Shown piece after piece: positions 20,222 to 31,200 of a stretch of DNA of 33,819 nucleotides. Position numbers and translations under genes: made by a program. The number at the start of each line of letters is the position of its first letter. The first letter of the stretch is position 1. The stretch spans positions 1 to 33,819 of the forward strand of contig MU839301.1 of NCBI GenBank assembly GCA_030685235.1, written 5' to 3'. Source of the stretch: Copromyces sp. CBS 386.78. Lineage: Eukaryota; Ascomycota; Sordariomycetes; Sordariales; Sordariaceae. Below the pieces are notes generated by a model that had not been told where the DNA came from, searched no databases, and saw nothing but the letters and a program-made list of their open reading frames with translations.

Positions 20222-20510
20222 TGTAAAGTCTTAGTACGATAGGGTGGGAAACACCTCAATACACGAGGTAGGTCTATTCTTGCTAAAAGACTTTAGTCTA
20301 ACCGGTTGGAAAGGACTGGTTAGGCCGTAAGGGTTTTTATATTCGTACGAGCCTTCGGTAGGCCCGGCCTTCGGCGTTCGTATTCCGACCGAGCGCTTCT
20401 ACCCTTATTAGTCTCGCTTATCGAACCTACTCTATATCCCGTATCGGGTTAGGCCTAGTAGCCTTATCCCGTATCGGCCTATCCTAAGCCTCCTACTCTA
20501 TATCCTTACA
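20222..20510 (-). repeat. 3' LTR (289 bp) of another minus-strand LTR element
   Basis: Its ends are TGTAAGG...CTTTACA on the minus strand. A strong polypurine tract, agaggggggg (minus, at about 20515-20526), lies just upstream in that orientation, and a TATA-like tataaaaa occurs within (about 20335). It is GC-richer than its surroundings and little mutated. It contains duplicated short units: ctactctatatcc (twice) and cccgtatcgg (twice, 20429 and 20469). No second copy is in the window. Confidence 0.65.
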
Positions 20511-20882
20511 ACTATCCCCCCCTCTAAAAGCTATAGTCCCTTATAGTTCGTACGTACGTATTATCTTACTTATTTGTAGTTGTATACCCTATTATTTTAG
20601 CGGGGCCTTATTGGCGAGTCTTTAGCCGTCCCTTTCCTTTTAGGCGCTTTTATACGTACGGATGTAGTATTCTGCCTTTTATTCGCTGCCTATACTTTAC
20701 TTAGTATATAAACGTAGTACTTTGCTTCCTATTCGTTATTTGGGGTTTCTTAGGGTTTTTCGTAATTTACTAACGTTATTCCCCTCTTTAAATACTTAAC
20801 TTCTAAATAATTATATACCCTTTATTTTCGTAGTAAGCGTATCTTATTTTCATATACTACAATTATTCGCCGACTTTTATAC
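20511..20882 (-). pseudogene. Truncated 3' end of the element owning LTR 20222-20510
   Basis: Only about 370 bases of internal sequence remain before the LTR of element 5 starts at 20883. The minus-strand reading includes IKGRILHPYV, KRLKGKGRLKTRQ and GPAKIIGYTTTNK, a basic tail that could be the end of a pol protein, but no diagnostic domain. It is moderately RIP-mutated. The rest of the element was probably displaced by element 5 or deleted. Confidence 0.4.
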
Positions 20883-21151
20883 TATTATGGGTCTGGCGCC
20901 CAGTACTGGCATTTAGCACACGGTTAGCCAGACCGGTGCCGGCACGGCAAGCCGGCACGCCCCTCGAACTCCCTCGGGGCTCCTCTAACCCCTACTATAC
21001 TACTTTAAGCAATTAGGCATTTACGTACGGTATACGGCTATAAAAGGATAGGTAGCTAGACCGCCCTACGGGCTAGTCTTTCTCCCCTTTTCCCTTCGTA
21101 GAACCTTAATAGATTATTTTTTAACTAGTACTTACGTATTATTCTACTATA
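20883..21151 (+). repeat. 5' LTR of element 5
   Basis: It starts TATTATGGG. The first half is little mutated and GC-rich (20890-20990), with a TATA box tataaaagg at 21039-21047 and an inverted repeat ctagaccgccc..gggctag around 21056-21076 close to the expected transcript start. The 3' end is uncertain: ttctactata (to 21151) or aaccttaata (to 21111) both give TA ends. The partner LTR is outside the window or lost. Confidence 0.6.
21039..21047 (+). promoter_or_regulatory. TATA box in the element 5 LTR
   Basis: tataaaagg in the middle of the LTR, followed about 15-30 bases later by an inverted repeat and a pyrimidine-rich tract (ctttctccccttttccc). The position suits the U3/R border of an LTR promoter. 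Confidence 0.5.
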
Positions 21152-21229
21152 CTTTTATATTAGATTCTACTTTACTTATTAGAAGGAAGGATTGTTTATA
21201 GTTATAAGCGCGGTAATATATTAATATTA

Positions 21230-21540
21230 AAATAGTTATTTTTATTATACTAAACGATAACGATACTAATATCGATATAAAAGAATATTATAACCTTTAG
21301 CCTCCTATTAAAGGAGTTGGAGATATTATTAAAAGTATTAACGCTACCGGTTTATTCGGCTTATTTATACGCGCTCTATAAACGAACCCCGAATTTAAGA
21401 ATAAAATTAAATTTATAATTCCCTTTTCTTCCTATTTTTAACCTACTTTTAAATTTACATTCGACTTTCCTACTAAATAAAATTCTAATAATAAGAAGGA
21501 TTATAGTAAAAGTAAGGAGAAGTCCGGAAACGATTCCTCC
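21230..21540 (+). pseudogene. Element 5 gag, 5' part (before element 4)
   Basis: The plus frame reads TNIDIKEYYNL, GVGDIIKSINATGLFG (about 21310-21360), then KNKIKFIIPFSSYF and KKDYSKSKEKSGNDSS (21495-21540), a polar Ser/Lys-rich linker common before the capsid domain. The frame ends at the CCTCC duplication of element 4 and continues in phase at 32657. The start codon is not certain; it may have been changed by RIP. Stops are TAG and TAA. Confidence 0.7.
21536..21540. repeat. Target-site duplication CCTCC, left copy (element 4)
   Basis: CCTCC directly precedes the left LTR (21541) and recurs at 32652-32656 directly after the right LTR. With one copy removed, the gag frame of element 5 is restored in phase, which confirms the insertion point. 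Confidence 0.9.
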
Positions 21541-21764
21541 TGTTACGTGCAAATGTGTGTGTAAAATGATCATATTATAATTAATAAAAAGAAAGAAAAG
21601 AAGAAACTATATAAAAGACTCTCCGGAGTCCTTTTATAGGAATTCCTATTATTACGATAGGACTTGCCCAATATAGTATTTACATTACATGGAAGTCTCC
21701 TCTAAAAATTCAAATTTAAAACTTAGAAGTCTCTAACTTTAGAAAGAGTTCTTATATTTTTACA
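21541..21764 (-). repeat. 3' LTR of element 4 (left copy)
   Basis: 224 bp, paired with 32428-32651. The outer 35 bases (plus strand tgttacgtgcaaatgtgtgt) are unmutated, while the inner part is strongly RIP-mutated (for example aaaaattcaaatttaaaac where the other copy has ggagatttaagtctgagac). The polypurine tract aagggggggtattt (minus strand, 21765-21778) abuts it, fixing the orientation. Confidence 0.9.
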
Positions 21765-21789
21765 AATACCCCCCCTTAAAAAAATTTTC

Positions 21790-24150
21790 CGTCGTCTCAA
21801 CGGTTAAACAGTAATACTATTAAATTAAGAGATTTAAGAAGTCCCGTAAGAAAATTAATTTCGCGTCCTCTATAAACTCCTCCTATTATCTTCTATAGAT
21901 TTTAAAGCCTTCGAAAATTCTATTGCCGATTATTACGAAAATCTTCTTATTACGAAGTTTAATTTCGGTAAGGGGCTGCAGAATATTAATATTATTAAAG
22001 GCGTAGATTTTTTTTTACTAAATAACGAAGTGAATAGCCTCCTACTTCTTTATAAATACCTCGGGTTATATTATAGATTTATTTCCCCTAGCCTAATCTA
22101 CTATTTTCTAGATAAAGTTTCGCTCTTAGAAGGCGTCTCCTAATATACGGGGCTTAACGAAAGAAACGTTTACGAATTATTAATTTCTAACCTCCTTAAT
22201 TTTTATATCTTCTACGAATCCTTTGAAATTATTTAATAGAATTATATATACTTTTAATAAAATTACGTAGGCTTTGCTTAAAGCACTGAATTAGTTAGTA
22301 AATTCCTTAATATAGGTGGTTAGCGCTTTAAAATTAGATTTAAAAGTATATTCTAATTTAATAGCGTTAATAATATAGTATATAATATTTATTATAAGGA
22401 TTTTCCGAATTGAATGACCGAAGTCGAATATCGATTTAGTAGGGCTATTTAATATTATTACTATAATATCCGTAGCGTTCGATTTAAGGAAAAAGATTTT
22501 AATAAATATTTTACTAAGTAGAATTAAATTTATAAGTAAAATCGAACTCTATTTTTTATTAATAGACTTTAAATTAAACGATACGAATTTACTAATTAGG
22601 GTAAAACTTCTAAATTTGGTAATTTGGGCGAATTTACTAGTTTTATCGATTGGGGTAAAAATATTAGGCTTGGCAATTAGAGCGGTTTACTATATCGTAG
22701 GGACGTTTGTATCCGGTATTTCGTTAGTTAAAGTAATAGGGTTTATAATTATTAGAGTAGTCGTATTGTAGAATAAAATTTAAGATAGGTCTGGGGATAC
22801 TTCGCATTATATTATAGTATTAAAATCTTTATTAGATTTGGGGCTTCTTAAAATATAGTCGTCTAAATCGGATATTTTAATAATTTTACGACTCTTAATT
22901 AAAATTATAATTTCGGCTAAAGCCTTACGCTTCGTTAAAGTAAATATTATAGTAGGCTTTAAAGCGACGATTTTAGTAGGGATAGAATAATTCTTTATAG
23001 CTTTATATTTATCCCGGTTCTTAATAAATTATACGATATTAGACTTATATTTTAATAAAAGCCTTTAAAAGATTATATTAATAGCCTTTAAGTTTTTGTA
23101 AGTAAGGGCGAAAATTTTATTATTAACTTAATAATCGGTAATATTATTACTTTTTATATTCTTATTATATATTACTACTATATACTTTAAAACGACTTTA
23201 TTAATTTTTTTAGCTTCTTTACGCTAAATTATGTAATAACTATTATCTTATTTTGCCCAACTTATATTTAAAATAGTAGGGTAAACCTTTTCGGGGCGGC
23301 GGTTAAATATAGTATTTAAGCCTTTAGATTTAATATTAGCGATCTAACTTGTATACCCCGCCTTATTTCCAACAATTTAGTATATAACTTATATAGCTTA
23401 AATCGTATAAACGTCGGGTTTCTTAGGGAAATTATCGATAGCCGTTATAAAAATTATTAGGTTTACTAAATCTTTAGCGTTCTTAATAAAAAACGTTTAT
23501 TTAGCGTATTTAGTCTATAAAATTCCTTTATCTTTAAAAGTCGCCGCTTTAATTAGGATTTTTATAATTTTAAATTAGTTGTTGAAATTTAAGAAATTAA
23601 AGAAAGCGTTCTTATTAATATTGTCGTTCATTAGAATTAAAGAGCCTTTAGAAATAGTTTTTAAAGTCTAAAACCCTACGCTTATAAAAAGCTAAATATC
23701 CGACGCGTCTTCCTATATATTAATAAAGTCGGTTACAAAAGATAATTATTTCGATGTAGTACGAATCTTTCTTATAACCGCTTTTCCTTTACCGGCGCTT
23801 ATTTTTCTTATTATAGCGAATTTTAACGACGTAATTTCGTAATATTACGCGGGCTTAAGGGCGATTTTCGTCGATTAAGGTATTAAAAGTAATATTACAG
23901 GAAGATTTAAATAGGGGGATTGTATATTTGAACGAAGGTTATTAATTGCGGGCGAAAGGAATTGAAATTATATATTTATTACCTAGGCAATTATTACGTT
24001 AGCGAAAGTAGCTTACTTTAATTTAGCGGTTAGTAAGTTAATAATAATATTAAATTTTAATATATACGTTACTTCTATTCTTTCCCTCTTCTTATAATTA
24101 TTAGGTTCGTCCGGTCTTTTTAATTCGTTATCTTAAATTAGAAATTTTAT
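21790..24150 (-). pseudogene. Element 4 C-terminal extension of the polyprotein, unknown function (~780 codons)
   Basis: Downstream of the chromodomain the same minus frame continues for about 2.35 kb without a phase change. I followed it in 60-base steps from 24360 to 21781. Segments include PDEPNNYKKRERIEVTYI (about 24110-24061), FAIIRKISAGKGKAVIRK (about 23820-23767), NRRPEKVY (about 23304-23281), KPTIIFTLTKRKALAE (about 22959-22912), SDLDDYILRSPKSNKD (about 22872-22825) and FDFGHSIRK (about 22428-22402). Stops are TAA or TAG only. Because CA to TA changes turn Thr, Pro and Gln codons into Ile, Leu and stops, the original was probably richer in Thr, Pro and Gln, like a gag- or linker-type protein. 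I recognise no domain. It sits where gypsy elements normally end. Confidence 0.65.
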
Positions 24151-24169
24151 TTTGTAATCTCTAATTATA

Positions 24170-24370
24170 TTTTATACGTTTTTTATTAAACTTAAAGGAC
24201 TTCTACCTTTTAGGGCTTATATATTAAATTCGTAGCCGTAACTTTTCTATTTAATTTTATAGAAAAGAATTAGCTTACCTTTAATTTACTTCGTTTTATA
24301 CTATAGTAATCGTTCGATTTTATATAATTTATACCGTTCGTCGTTACCTTCAATAAAAATTCGGTCTAAT
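24170..24370 (-). pseudogene. Element 4 chromodomain
   Basis: On the minus strand, IEGNDERYKLYKIERLL (about 24354-24304) leads to LILFYKIK.KS (about 24273-24241) and YGYEFNI (24240-24220). This fits YEVE.ILD.R......YLVKWKGYG.E...W of chromodomains in fungal gypsy elements; the Trp of KWKGY is now a stop codon, as expected from TGG after RIP. It follows integrase directly and would bind heterochromatin marks to guide insertion. Confidence 0.7.
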
Positions 24371-24649
24371 TTATTATCTTTTTACTTATTAAAAGGGTCG
24401 TCGCTTTCGGGGTATTTACGTAAGTATATAATCGAAATAACCTTATAAATAATCTATATTTCCAGAATATTAAATTCGTAAATTAAGTCGCCTACTTTCT
24501 ATAGTATAGTAAAAGGCCCGATTCTTTATTATACGAACTTTTTAAATATATTTCCGACGGAATTATAATTTCTATATAATTAAATTATAATTTTATTACC
24601 AATTTAGAAATTTAACGGTTTATATTTCTTATTATATAATAATTTTAAT

Positions 24650-25400
24650 TTTATAACTGCCTAATCGATCGTTTTTATAGCCTTTCCTTAGTATAGTTTA
24701 CGTAGGGCGTTTAAATCCTAATTATTATAGTCCTTTAGCTTTAAGAAATCTAAAACTATATTAAGTTTGAATCCGAATATTAATTTATTCGGAATTATTC
24801 CTACTAATATAGATAAAGAATTGTTTATATTATATTATATTATTAATAGTATATTTAGTTATAGGATATCGAAGTTTTCCGCTATATAGTATTGGATAGC
24901 AAATTCGACTTCTTAATTTCTACGCTCGTTTTTTCCGTTAGCCTAAGAGTACTATATAATTATATAGGCTAGTTTAGACTTAAGCTTAGCGAAAATTGCT
25001 TTTTATAATACCGAAAGAAATTTCGAATTTCTATTATTAATATAGATGCAAAAAAGACCCCAATTATAAAGGAGAAGTATTATAATAAATCTTCCGGCCT
25101 AATCCTTTATAATATAAATAATCTTCCTTAAAATAAAGATAACCTTTTTACTAAAAGTATAGATAATAGTTATAAAGGCGTCGTAATTTATGCTTCCCTA
25201 AATTATTAACGAATATAACTACTTCAGAAGGCCTATTACGAAATTAATATAAATTATATAATATAGTATAAACTTCGGGATAATCGGTTATATCTAATTT
25301 AAAATCGTTTTTCTATCCGTTCTAAGGAGGTCATACTTAGGGTAATAGGAGACGTAAATTCGGAATCGACGATTAAGCCTTAGGAAAACGAAGCCTTCTA
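24650..25400 (-). pseudogene. Element 4 integrase
   Basis: The minus frame reads YDAFITIIYTFSKKVIFIL (about 25185-25129), then NSKFLSVL (about 25023-25000), where the family has DRDPKFLS, and then KAIFAKLKSK. It ends with ANGKNERRN.EVEF (24942-24901), matching the Q.(D/N)GQ.ER.NQ segment at the end of the DDE core. All segments share the phase of RT and chromodomain. The sequence belongs to a different gypsy branch from elements 1-3. Confidence 0.8.
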
Positions 25401-25779
25401 ATTCTTTAATTATTCGGGCTAGGCCGAAATAATAGCGGTCGTTATACATTATATATAGAACGTCGTTTATATAGTTATTTAGTACGTATAAGCGGGCTAT
25501 TCTATCCTTCGTATAGTAGTAGAATAGTTTATTATAGAGTTAGTATAAAAAGTAATAGTCCTACGGCAAATCGAACTTTTTACTCCGTTTAATATACTAC
25601 CGGAGCTTACTTATGATTTTTACGTAGTAATTATCTTTGGTATAGCCTTCAATAAATCTCTAGCGAGTTAATAAATTTATTTGGATTTATATTAAATAAA
25701 TTACATCTTTCTAAATATCGTCCAATTTATTATTATTTAAATTAGGTTTAAAGGTTATAAATAATAGGCAGGATAAAGC

Positions 25780-26160
25780 GTTTGGAATAATATTAATTTT
25801 TCTTAGGATATATTTAACTTTTAAATCGAATTGAAATAGGTAAATTAACGTTATAATAAGCTTCGGGTTTAGTTTAGTGAAATCTATTGTACGAAAAATT
25901 ATTTAGCGTACGATACTAACTATTACTTTATAATTTATTAAAATTATTATAGGCCTTTTATAGGATTATAAAATTTATTTAGTAATATAATATGCCTAAA
26001 TTAAATATGCCACTTCGAATTCTATCGGCTAATAGTTCTTCTCGGCTTTCGATAATTATTTATTATAGAATATAATTAGTTAGACTTTATTAATAAAGAA
26101 AGACTTTCTATCCTAATCATTTCCGTCTAAGTAAAAAATTATTAAACTAAAATCGAATTC
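25780..26160 (-). pseudogene. Element 4 RNase H
   Basis: Reading on the minus strand, LSKAEKNY (about 26045-26022) is followed by PIEFEVAYLI, KRPIIILINYKVIV (about 25955-25914) and YILRKINIIPNALSCL (about 25813-25783). The last matches the ...G..N..PDALSR motif at the end of gypsy RNase H regions. It removes the RNA strand during reverse transcription. The phase is continuous with RT. Confidence 0.8.
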
Positions 26161-26379
26161 CTTAGAAACGTCGATTTTATAGAACGTAAAGCGGTTAAAG
26201 TAATAATAAAAAAGAATAAATTTTTTATAGAGCTAATTTTAAAGGATTTAAAAGGCTTCTATTTCGGACTTTATAGGGGTAAAATTTACCGTCCGGGTAA
26301 ATTATTATCATATTAATTAACTTTTCTTTTCGGGTATCCGTTTTTCTTTTTTAATTTATACAATTAATTTTGCCTTCTT

Positions 26380-27180
26380 ATTTTCGAAAGGTCCGATTTT
26401 TTGGGCGAATTAAAGTATAAACTTTTTTAGGAAGGTTGCAATACTAATATATTTCTCTAAACTCCTAAAATCCTTAGGTATATTTAAATCACGTAATCTT
26501 TTTATACGGTCTTCCGTTGTAATTAAACCTAGTCCGGTTACTTTATAACCTAGAAATCGGATCGACGGGTAGGCGATAAAAGATTTTTTAGTAGCGATAT
26601 TAAGATTAATATCCTTAAAAAATTCTATAATAAATTTCAAATATTCGAAGTATTTTTCTTTAGTATCGCTAAATATAATAATATTATCAATATAAGCAGC
26701 CGTAAAAGTCTAATATAAATGGAAGCGCTTATTTATAAACCTTTACGTATATGGCGGGGAATTCTTATAGCCTATTAAAGCTATATTGGATCGTTCAAAT
26801 CTTTATAAATTTATTAATATTATATAGTCCTTATAATAGGGGTAGATAAGTATTTAATAGAAAAAGGCTAATCTATTAAAATAATTAATATATTTTTTAC
26901 CTCTCATTTTAGCAATTATTAAATCCTAAATCGGTAATAAATATAAATCCCCAATAATAACTCTATTAATTGGCCTTTAATTAATAATAACTCTTACTTT
27001 TCGTTAACTATTTACTATCCGCTATACGATAAAATATAGGTATCCGAAAGGAGTCGGGCGCTTTATCTATTCGAATTTCCTATTAATATACATTTTATTA
27101 AGGGTTTCGTCGAAAATTTCTCTATCCTTTAAACCAATTTAGTAAAGCTTTAATATAATCTTTTCTTTTTATTAACTATC
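26380..27180 (-). pseudogene. Element 4 reverse transcriptase
   Basis: The minus frame gives RKFE..KRPTPFGY near 27090-27030, VIIGDLYLLPI (about 26967-26935), MRGKKYINYFN (about 26913-26881), IALIGYKNSPPY (about 26790-26755) and YIDNIIIFSDT (26694-26662). The active site is YIDN (26694-26683), so only the second Asp is lost. A stop-free stretch follows (26640-26410), with KKSFIAYPSIRFLGYKV and SLEKYISIATFLKKFI, the thumb and connection typical of one fungal gypsy branch (GYPS..LLG..V...GL). This is the longest uninterrupted piece of true coding sequence in the window. Confidence 0.9.
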
Positions 27181-28079
27181 GGCTAAATTAACGCAAAGCA
27201 TTTTATTTTCATCTATTTTAATAATTCTATTCCCGTTATAAATATTATATTTATTTAAAAGCGTTTTAACGTCTTTAATAAAATTTAGTTTAATATTATA
27301 AATTTTAACGCCGTAAATAGATTTAATTTCTGGGACTTTATCGGGTTTGCCAATTCCTAGAGATTATCCTTTCGTTAAAGTAGCTTTTAATAGTTTTAAA
27401 ACTTACTTTTCGGTTAAAAGACTATTTAGCTTAGTTTCTTACACTATTTTACGTACTATAATATTAATTTTAAAATTTAACGTAAGTATAATTCTTTCGA
27501 ATTCCTTTATATAATCGAACTCCTCGCCGACTTCTTTATTTACTACGGCTAATATAATTTGAGCCTACGAGAAAGAAATAGATTTAAAACCGTCTACGTC
27601 GATATTTTTAATTATTCCTAATCTTTAATTTTTATAAATCCTTATTGGGGATGAAGTAGGATTCGCGATAGCGACTATTTAAACTGTTCTATAAATAAGG
27701 AAATAGCTCCTAACGAATTTATTTTACAATTCGAAAATAAAATCCTTTGGGATTCTAGTATTTAATACTATATTTATATACTAATAAATAACCGGAACCC
27801 GGACTTCGCTATAAGCGGGGATTACAAGGTTATATAATACTATAACTTTTCGTTTAACGGGTTTCGCCCTGCTTGTAGTTTTGACTAGAAGGTTATTATA
27901 TAAAGCGATTTTTATTTTATCTATTTTAATATCGATTATAACGCTATATAGTACGGTCTATAATATTCCTAATAATAGCTTTATATTTAGGATTAGGGAA
28001 ACCTATACTATAATTTGGAATTTTGCAGTCTTAGGCTTGCTTTTAGCCGTCCCCGTTATAAAGATATTAAAGGTAGCCT

Positions 28080-28260
28080 ATTTTATAAAATTAATTTAAC
28101 TTCCGACTATTTCGAAAGTTTTTTATTACGAAGTATTATAAACGGTTAACTTATTCTAAGCGATCTATTATTCGTCGACTAGAATATTAGAATAACCAGT
28201 ATCGACGTAAACTGATTATTCAGCACTATTTTTTAATAGGCGAATATTTGTGGTAAAGTA
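28080..28260 (-). pseudogene. Element 4 aspartic protease
   Basis: SVYVDTGYSNILVDE on the minus strand (about 28215-28171; DTG at 28203-28195) is a retropepsin-like active site, in the same phase as gag and RT. It lies between the large gag region and RT, as in other gypsy elements. The region between it and RT (about 28080-27180) is open but unassigned. Confidence 0.75.
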
Positions 28261-31200
28261 CGTATATTTATACCCTTTTAATAAATTCGGCGCCGGGTTA
28301 GTATTAATTATAGCATTAGAATCGGTTGCGGATTCGGCTTTATTTATAGGACTAGTAATTAAATGAATTAAAGCCACCGTTAGTATAGAAAGATTTATAG
28401 TTAAGGCGGACTTGAAATTATCCCCCGAATTTATTATAGGTTACCCTAATTTCTAACATTAAAATTTATATAATTTATCGGGGAGTAAATAGGTAAAAAG
28501 TTTACTTTTAGAGGGGAAAATTACCTTATATATCCGATATTACAATTAGTTTTAACTTCCGGGGAATATATAGTAAGCAAATTCTTTTATATTCTTTTCC
28601 GAATTAACTATATATATAATACTATTTCTAGCGTTACTAGTTAAATAGACTTTTTATTCCCCTTTACTAGAATAATAATCGATTTTTTCCCAACTTTTAT
28701 TCTATAGTTTAGCAGTCTCTTTATTTAAAGGCGCGTCGTAGGTAATAGTTTCCTCTTTATTAGCGGCGGTATAAACGTTATAATATTTATTGGGATTCTA
28801 TTTTACCTATTTTTTATAATACCTTTTATAAGGCTATATTCTTTTAGTAAAAAGTTTAATTACCGGGCGGTAACCCTTTCCTCTACTTTTATTTATCTAT
28901 CTACTTCTATTATCAGGTTTTTTATTGTTATAATTAGAGCGGCGTAATTCGGTAGTATTAGTAGAAATTAAATCGCGGGTTAGGTAATTAAGTTTACTTC
29001 CCTAATTAGATTTGTTTCCTTAATTGGATTTACTTCCTTAATTAGATTTATTTCCCTAATTAGACGATTTAGCGGTCTCGATTAAGTCTAAAGCGGCGTA
29101 TATATTGAAAGTAGATAATGCCCCTTCTAATAACTTCGTGCCCGGCGGACTTTATAGAGCCCTTTATATAAATTTAACGGATTTAAGCAAAGCCGATATT
29201 CGACTATCGAATTAAACTTTTAAATAAACTATAATACGCTTTAGATTATATTTTACGAAATTAAAAACGATAAAAGTTCGATACGTCTTTATTCTCTATT
29301 CAACGTATTTTAAAAATTCATTAATTATATCGGTTAGTATTGGTTCGAATACGATTTAACGTAATTTTAAGTAGAATACTATTTAAATTTAAATATTAAT
29401 AGTAAATTAGTCTCTCTCTCTAAGCTTGCAGGTATATTAAACGATTTGCAAGGCGAAATTTTATATATTCTTTCTATTCTAATAATCTTAATACATATAT
29501 TTAATTAAATCGAACTTTACAAATACGTAAACCCGGGTAGGTTAAAAACGTTAATTAATTAAGTATTCTTAAGTATTTAAATTTACCCTAATATTCGCTC
29601 GTTAAGTAGGGGTTAATTAAACAATCTATTAAGTCTTCGTTACGCTATAGAAAAATTCGTAGAGATTTAGCGTTAGGTATTCTACGCGGGCGTTAATTAT
29701 AGTATTATATTTAACCGATTCGAAGAATAGGGGTATAAATTTAAAATAAGTATTACCTTTATACTAATAATAATCCTTACCCTTATAATTTTCGTCGGGA
29801 GCGTTAGAATAGAAATACCTAACGTTCCTTACCTTTTAACCGTTAAAATTAACGCTAGGCCCGTTTCTACTAATTATAACTATTAAACTCTAAACTAAAT
29901 CTCTTACAATTTACTAAAACGTATCTTTATAGCTTTTTTAGATAGATTTAATCAGGCTTAAAAAAATTGCCGATGCGGCGTCTTCGTTATTAGGGGGCTT
30001 ATTACCGGCTTACGGGTTAAAGGATTTTTTAAATATAATTAGTGGGGGTTTATTAATTATAGCCTTTAAGAAACTTAGAATACTTTTAACGGCTTTAGTA
30101 AGGAATCTATTAAATCCAAGTAATTTAAACGGGATTTATACTTTAGAGTAATTTAATATTAGATTATTAAATATTTTTATAATCCTCTAATTAAGCGAAG
30201 GTAATTTTAAATCGTCGATATTAACTTTAAGAATCTTTATATTTATATTAGCTAGGGGTTTGCACTATATCCTACTAATTATAAAGGATAATAAGAAAAT
30301 TGAATTCTTGGCCGGGAATCCGGGGAAATGTAGATTTATAGGATTCTCCGTTATTATAGCCGACTTTAGGGGTAGGCTTTAAAATTGGATTCGGTTTACC
30401 GATCCTTTCCGCGTTATTCTTACTTTAAAAATCGAATTAGGTAGGGGAATAGCATTTGCTTTTTCCTTCTCTTTAAACTTCCTATTTAATTTTAATAATT
30501 CGATTAAAGAGATTTAACTTTATCTTTCTTCGTTTATTTAATTTATAGATAAAGTAATCTATATTTTAATATCTCCGAAAATTAGGAGGAAAGGATTCTT
30601 ATAGTATTAAGGCCTTTAATTAATCGGTATTTCGGGTAGGTAGGCCTATTATTTTCGTTCTTTAGCGTTTCGATCTTCGGATTCGGAAGCGGATTCGACG
30701 GTCGGCGATTAATAGCCTAAAGAGTTTGCCGATTTTAAACCGTCGTTAGGGGGTAGGATAATAAAATCTCCTTCCTAATATAAGTTTAATTAGATTTAAC
30801 CGGGGTTCTAAATACTAGTAGCCGGCAATATACTTTCTTCTAATAATATAAAATTAATAGTATCTATAGTTAATTCCCGCTATATATTTAGGATTTTACT
30901 ATAATTAACTTCGGGTAAATCTAAATATATTTCGGAATTTAATTGGCCTAATTCGGGACTAGAATTCTAAAACGAGCTTAAAGCGCTTTAGAAATCCTAT
31001 TTAATTCCAATTAGGGAAATTATTTATATATCTTCGTATTAATAGCCATTTAGATTTATTAGCGAAAATTCGGGAATATTTAATATAAATACATTATTAT
31101 TTATTAGTTATAAGGAAATAGGGGCGTCGGATATAGATATATCGGTATTGGGTAGTCTTAAAGGTAATACCTTTATTCGAAACCTTTTTAAAAGGCGGAG

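Noticed and set aside
21376..21573. 65-codon minus-strand frame with a hydrophobic segment
   Set aside because: It lies antisense to the element 5 gag and starts inside the LTR of element 4. The membrane-like stretch comes from AT-rich codons.
27881..28099. 72-codon plus-strand frame with apparent membrane segments
   Set aside because: Antisense to the protease-RT interval of element 4, whose minus frame is in phase with the flanking domains. Hydrophobicity follows from AT richness.
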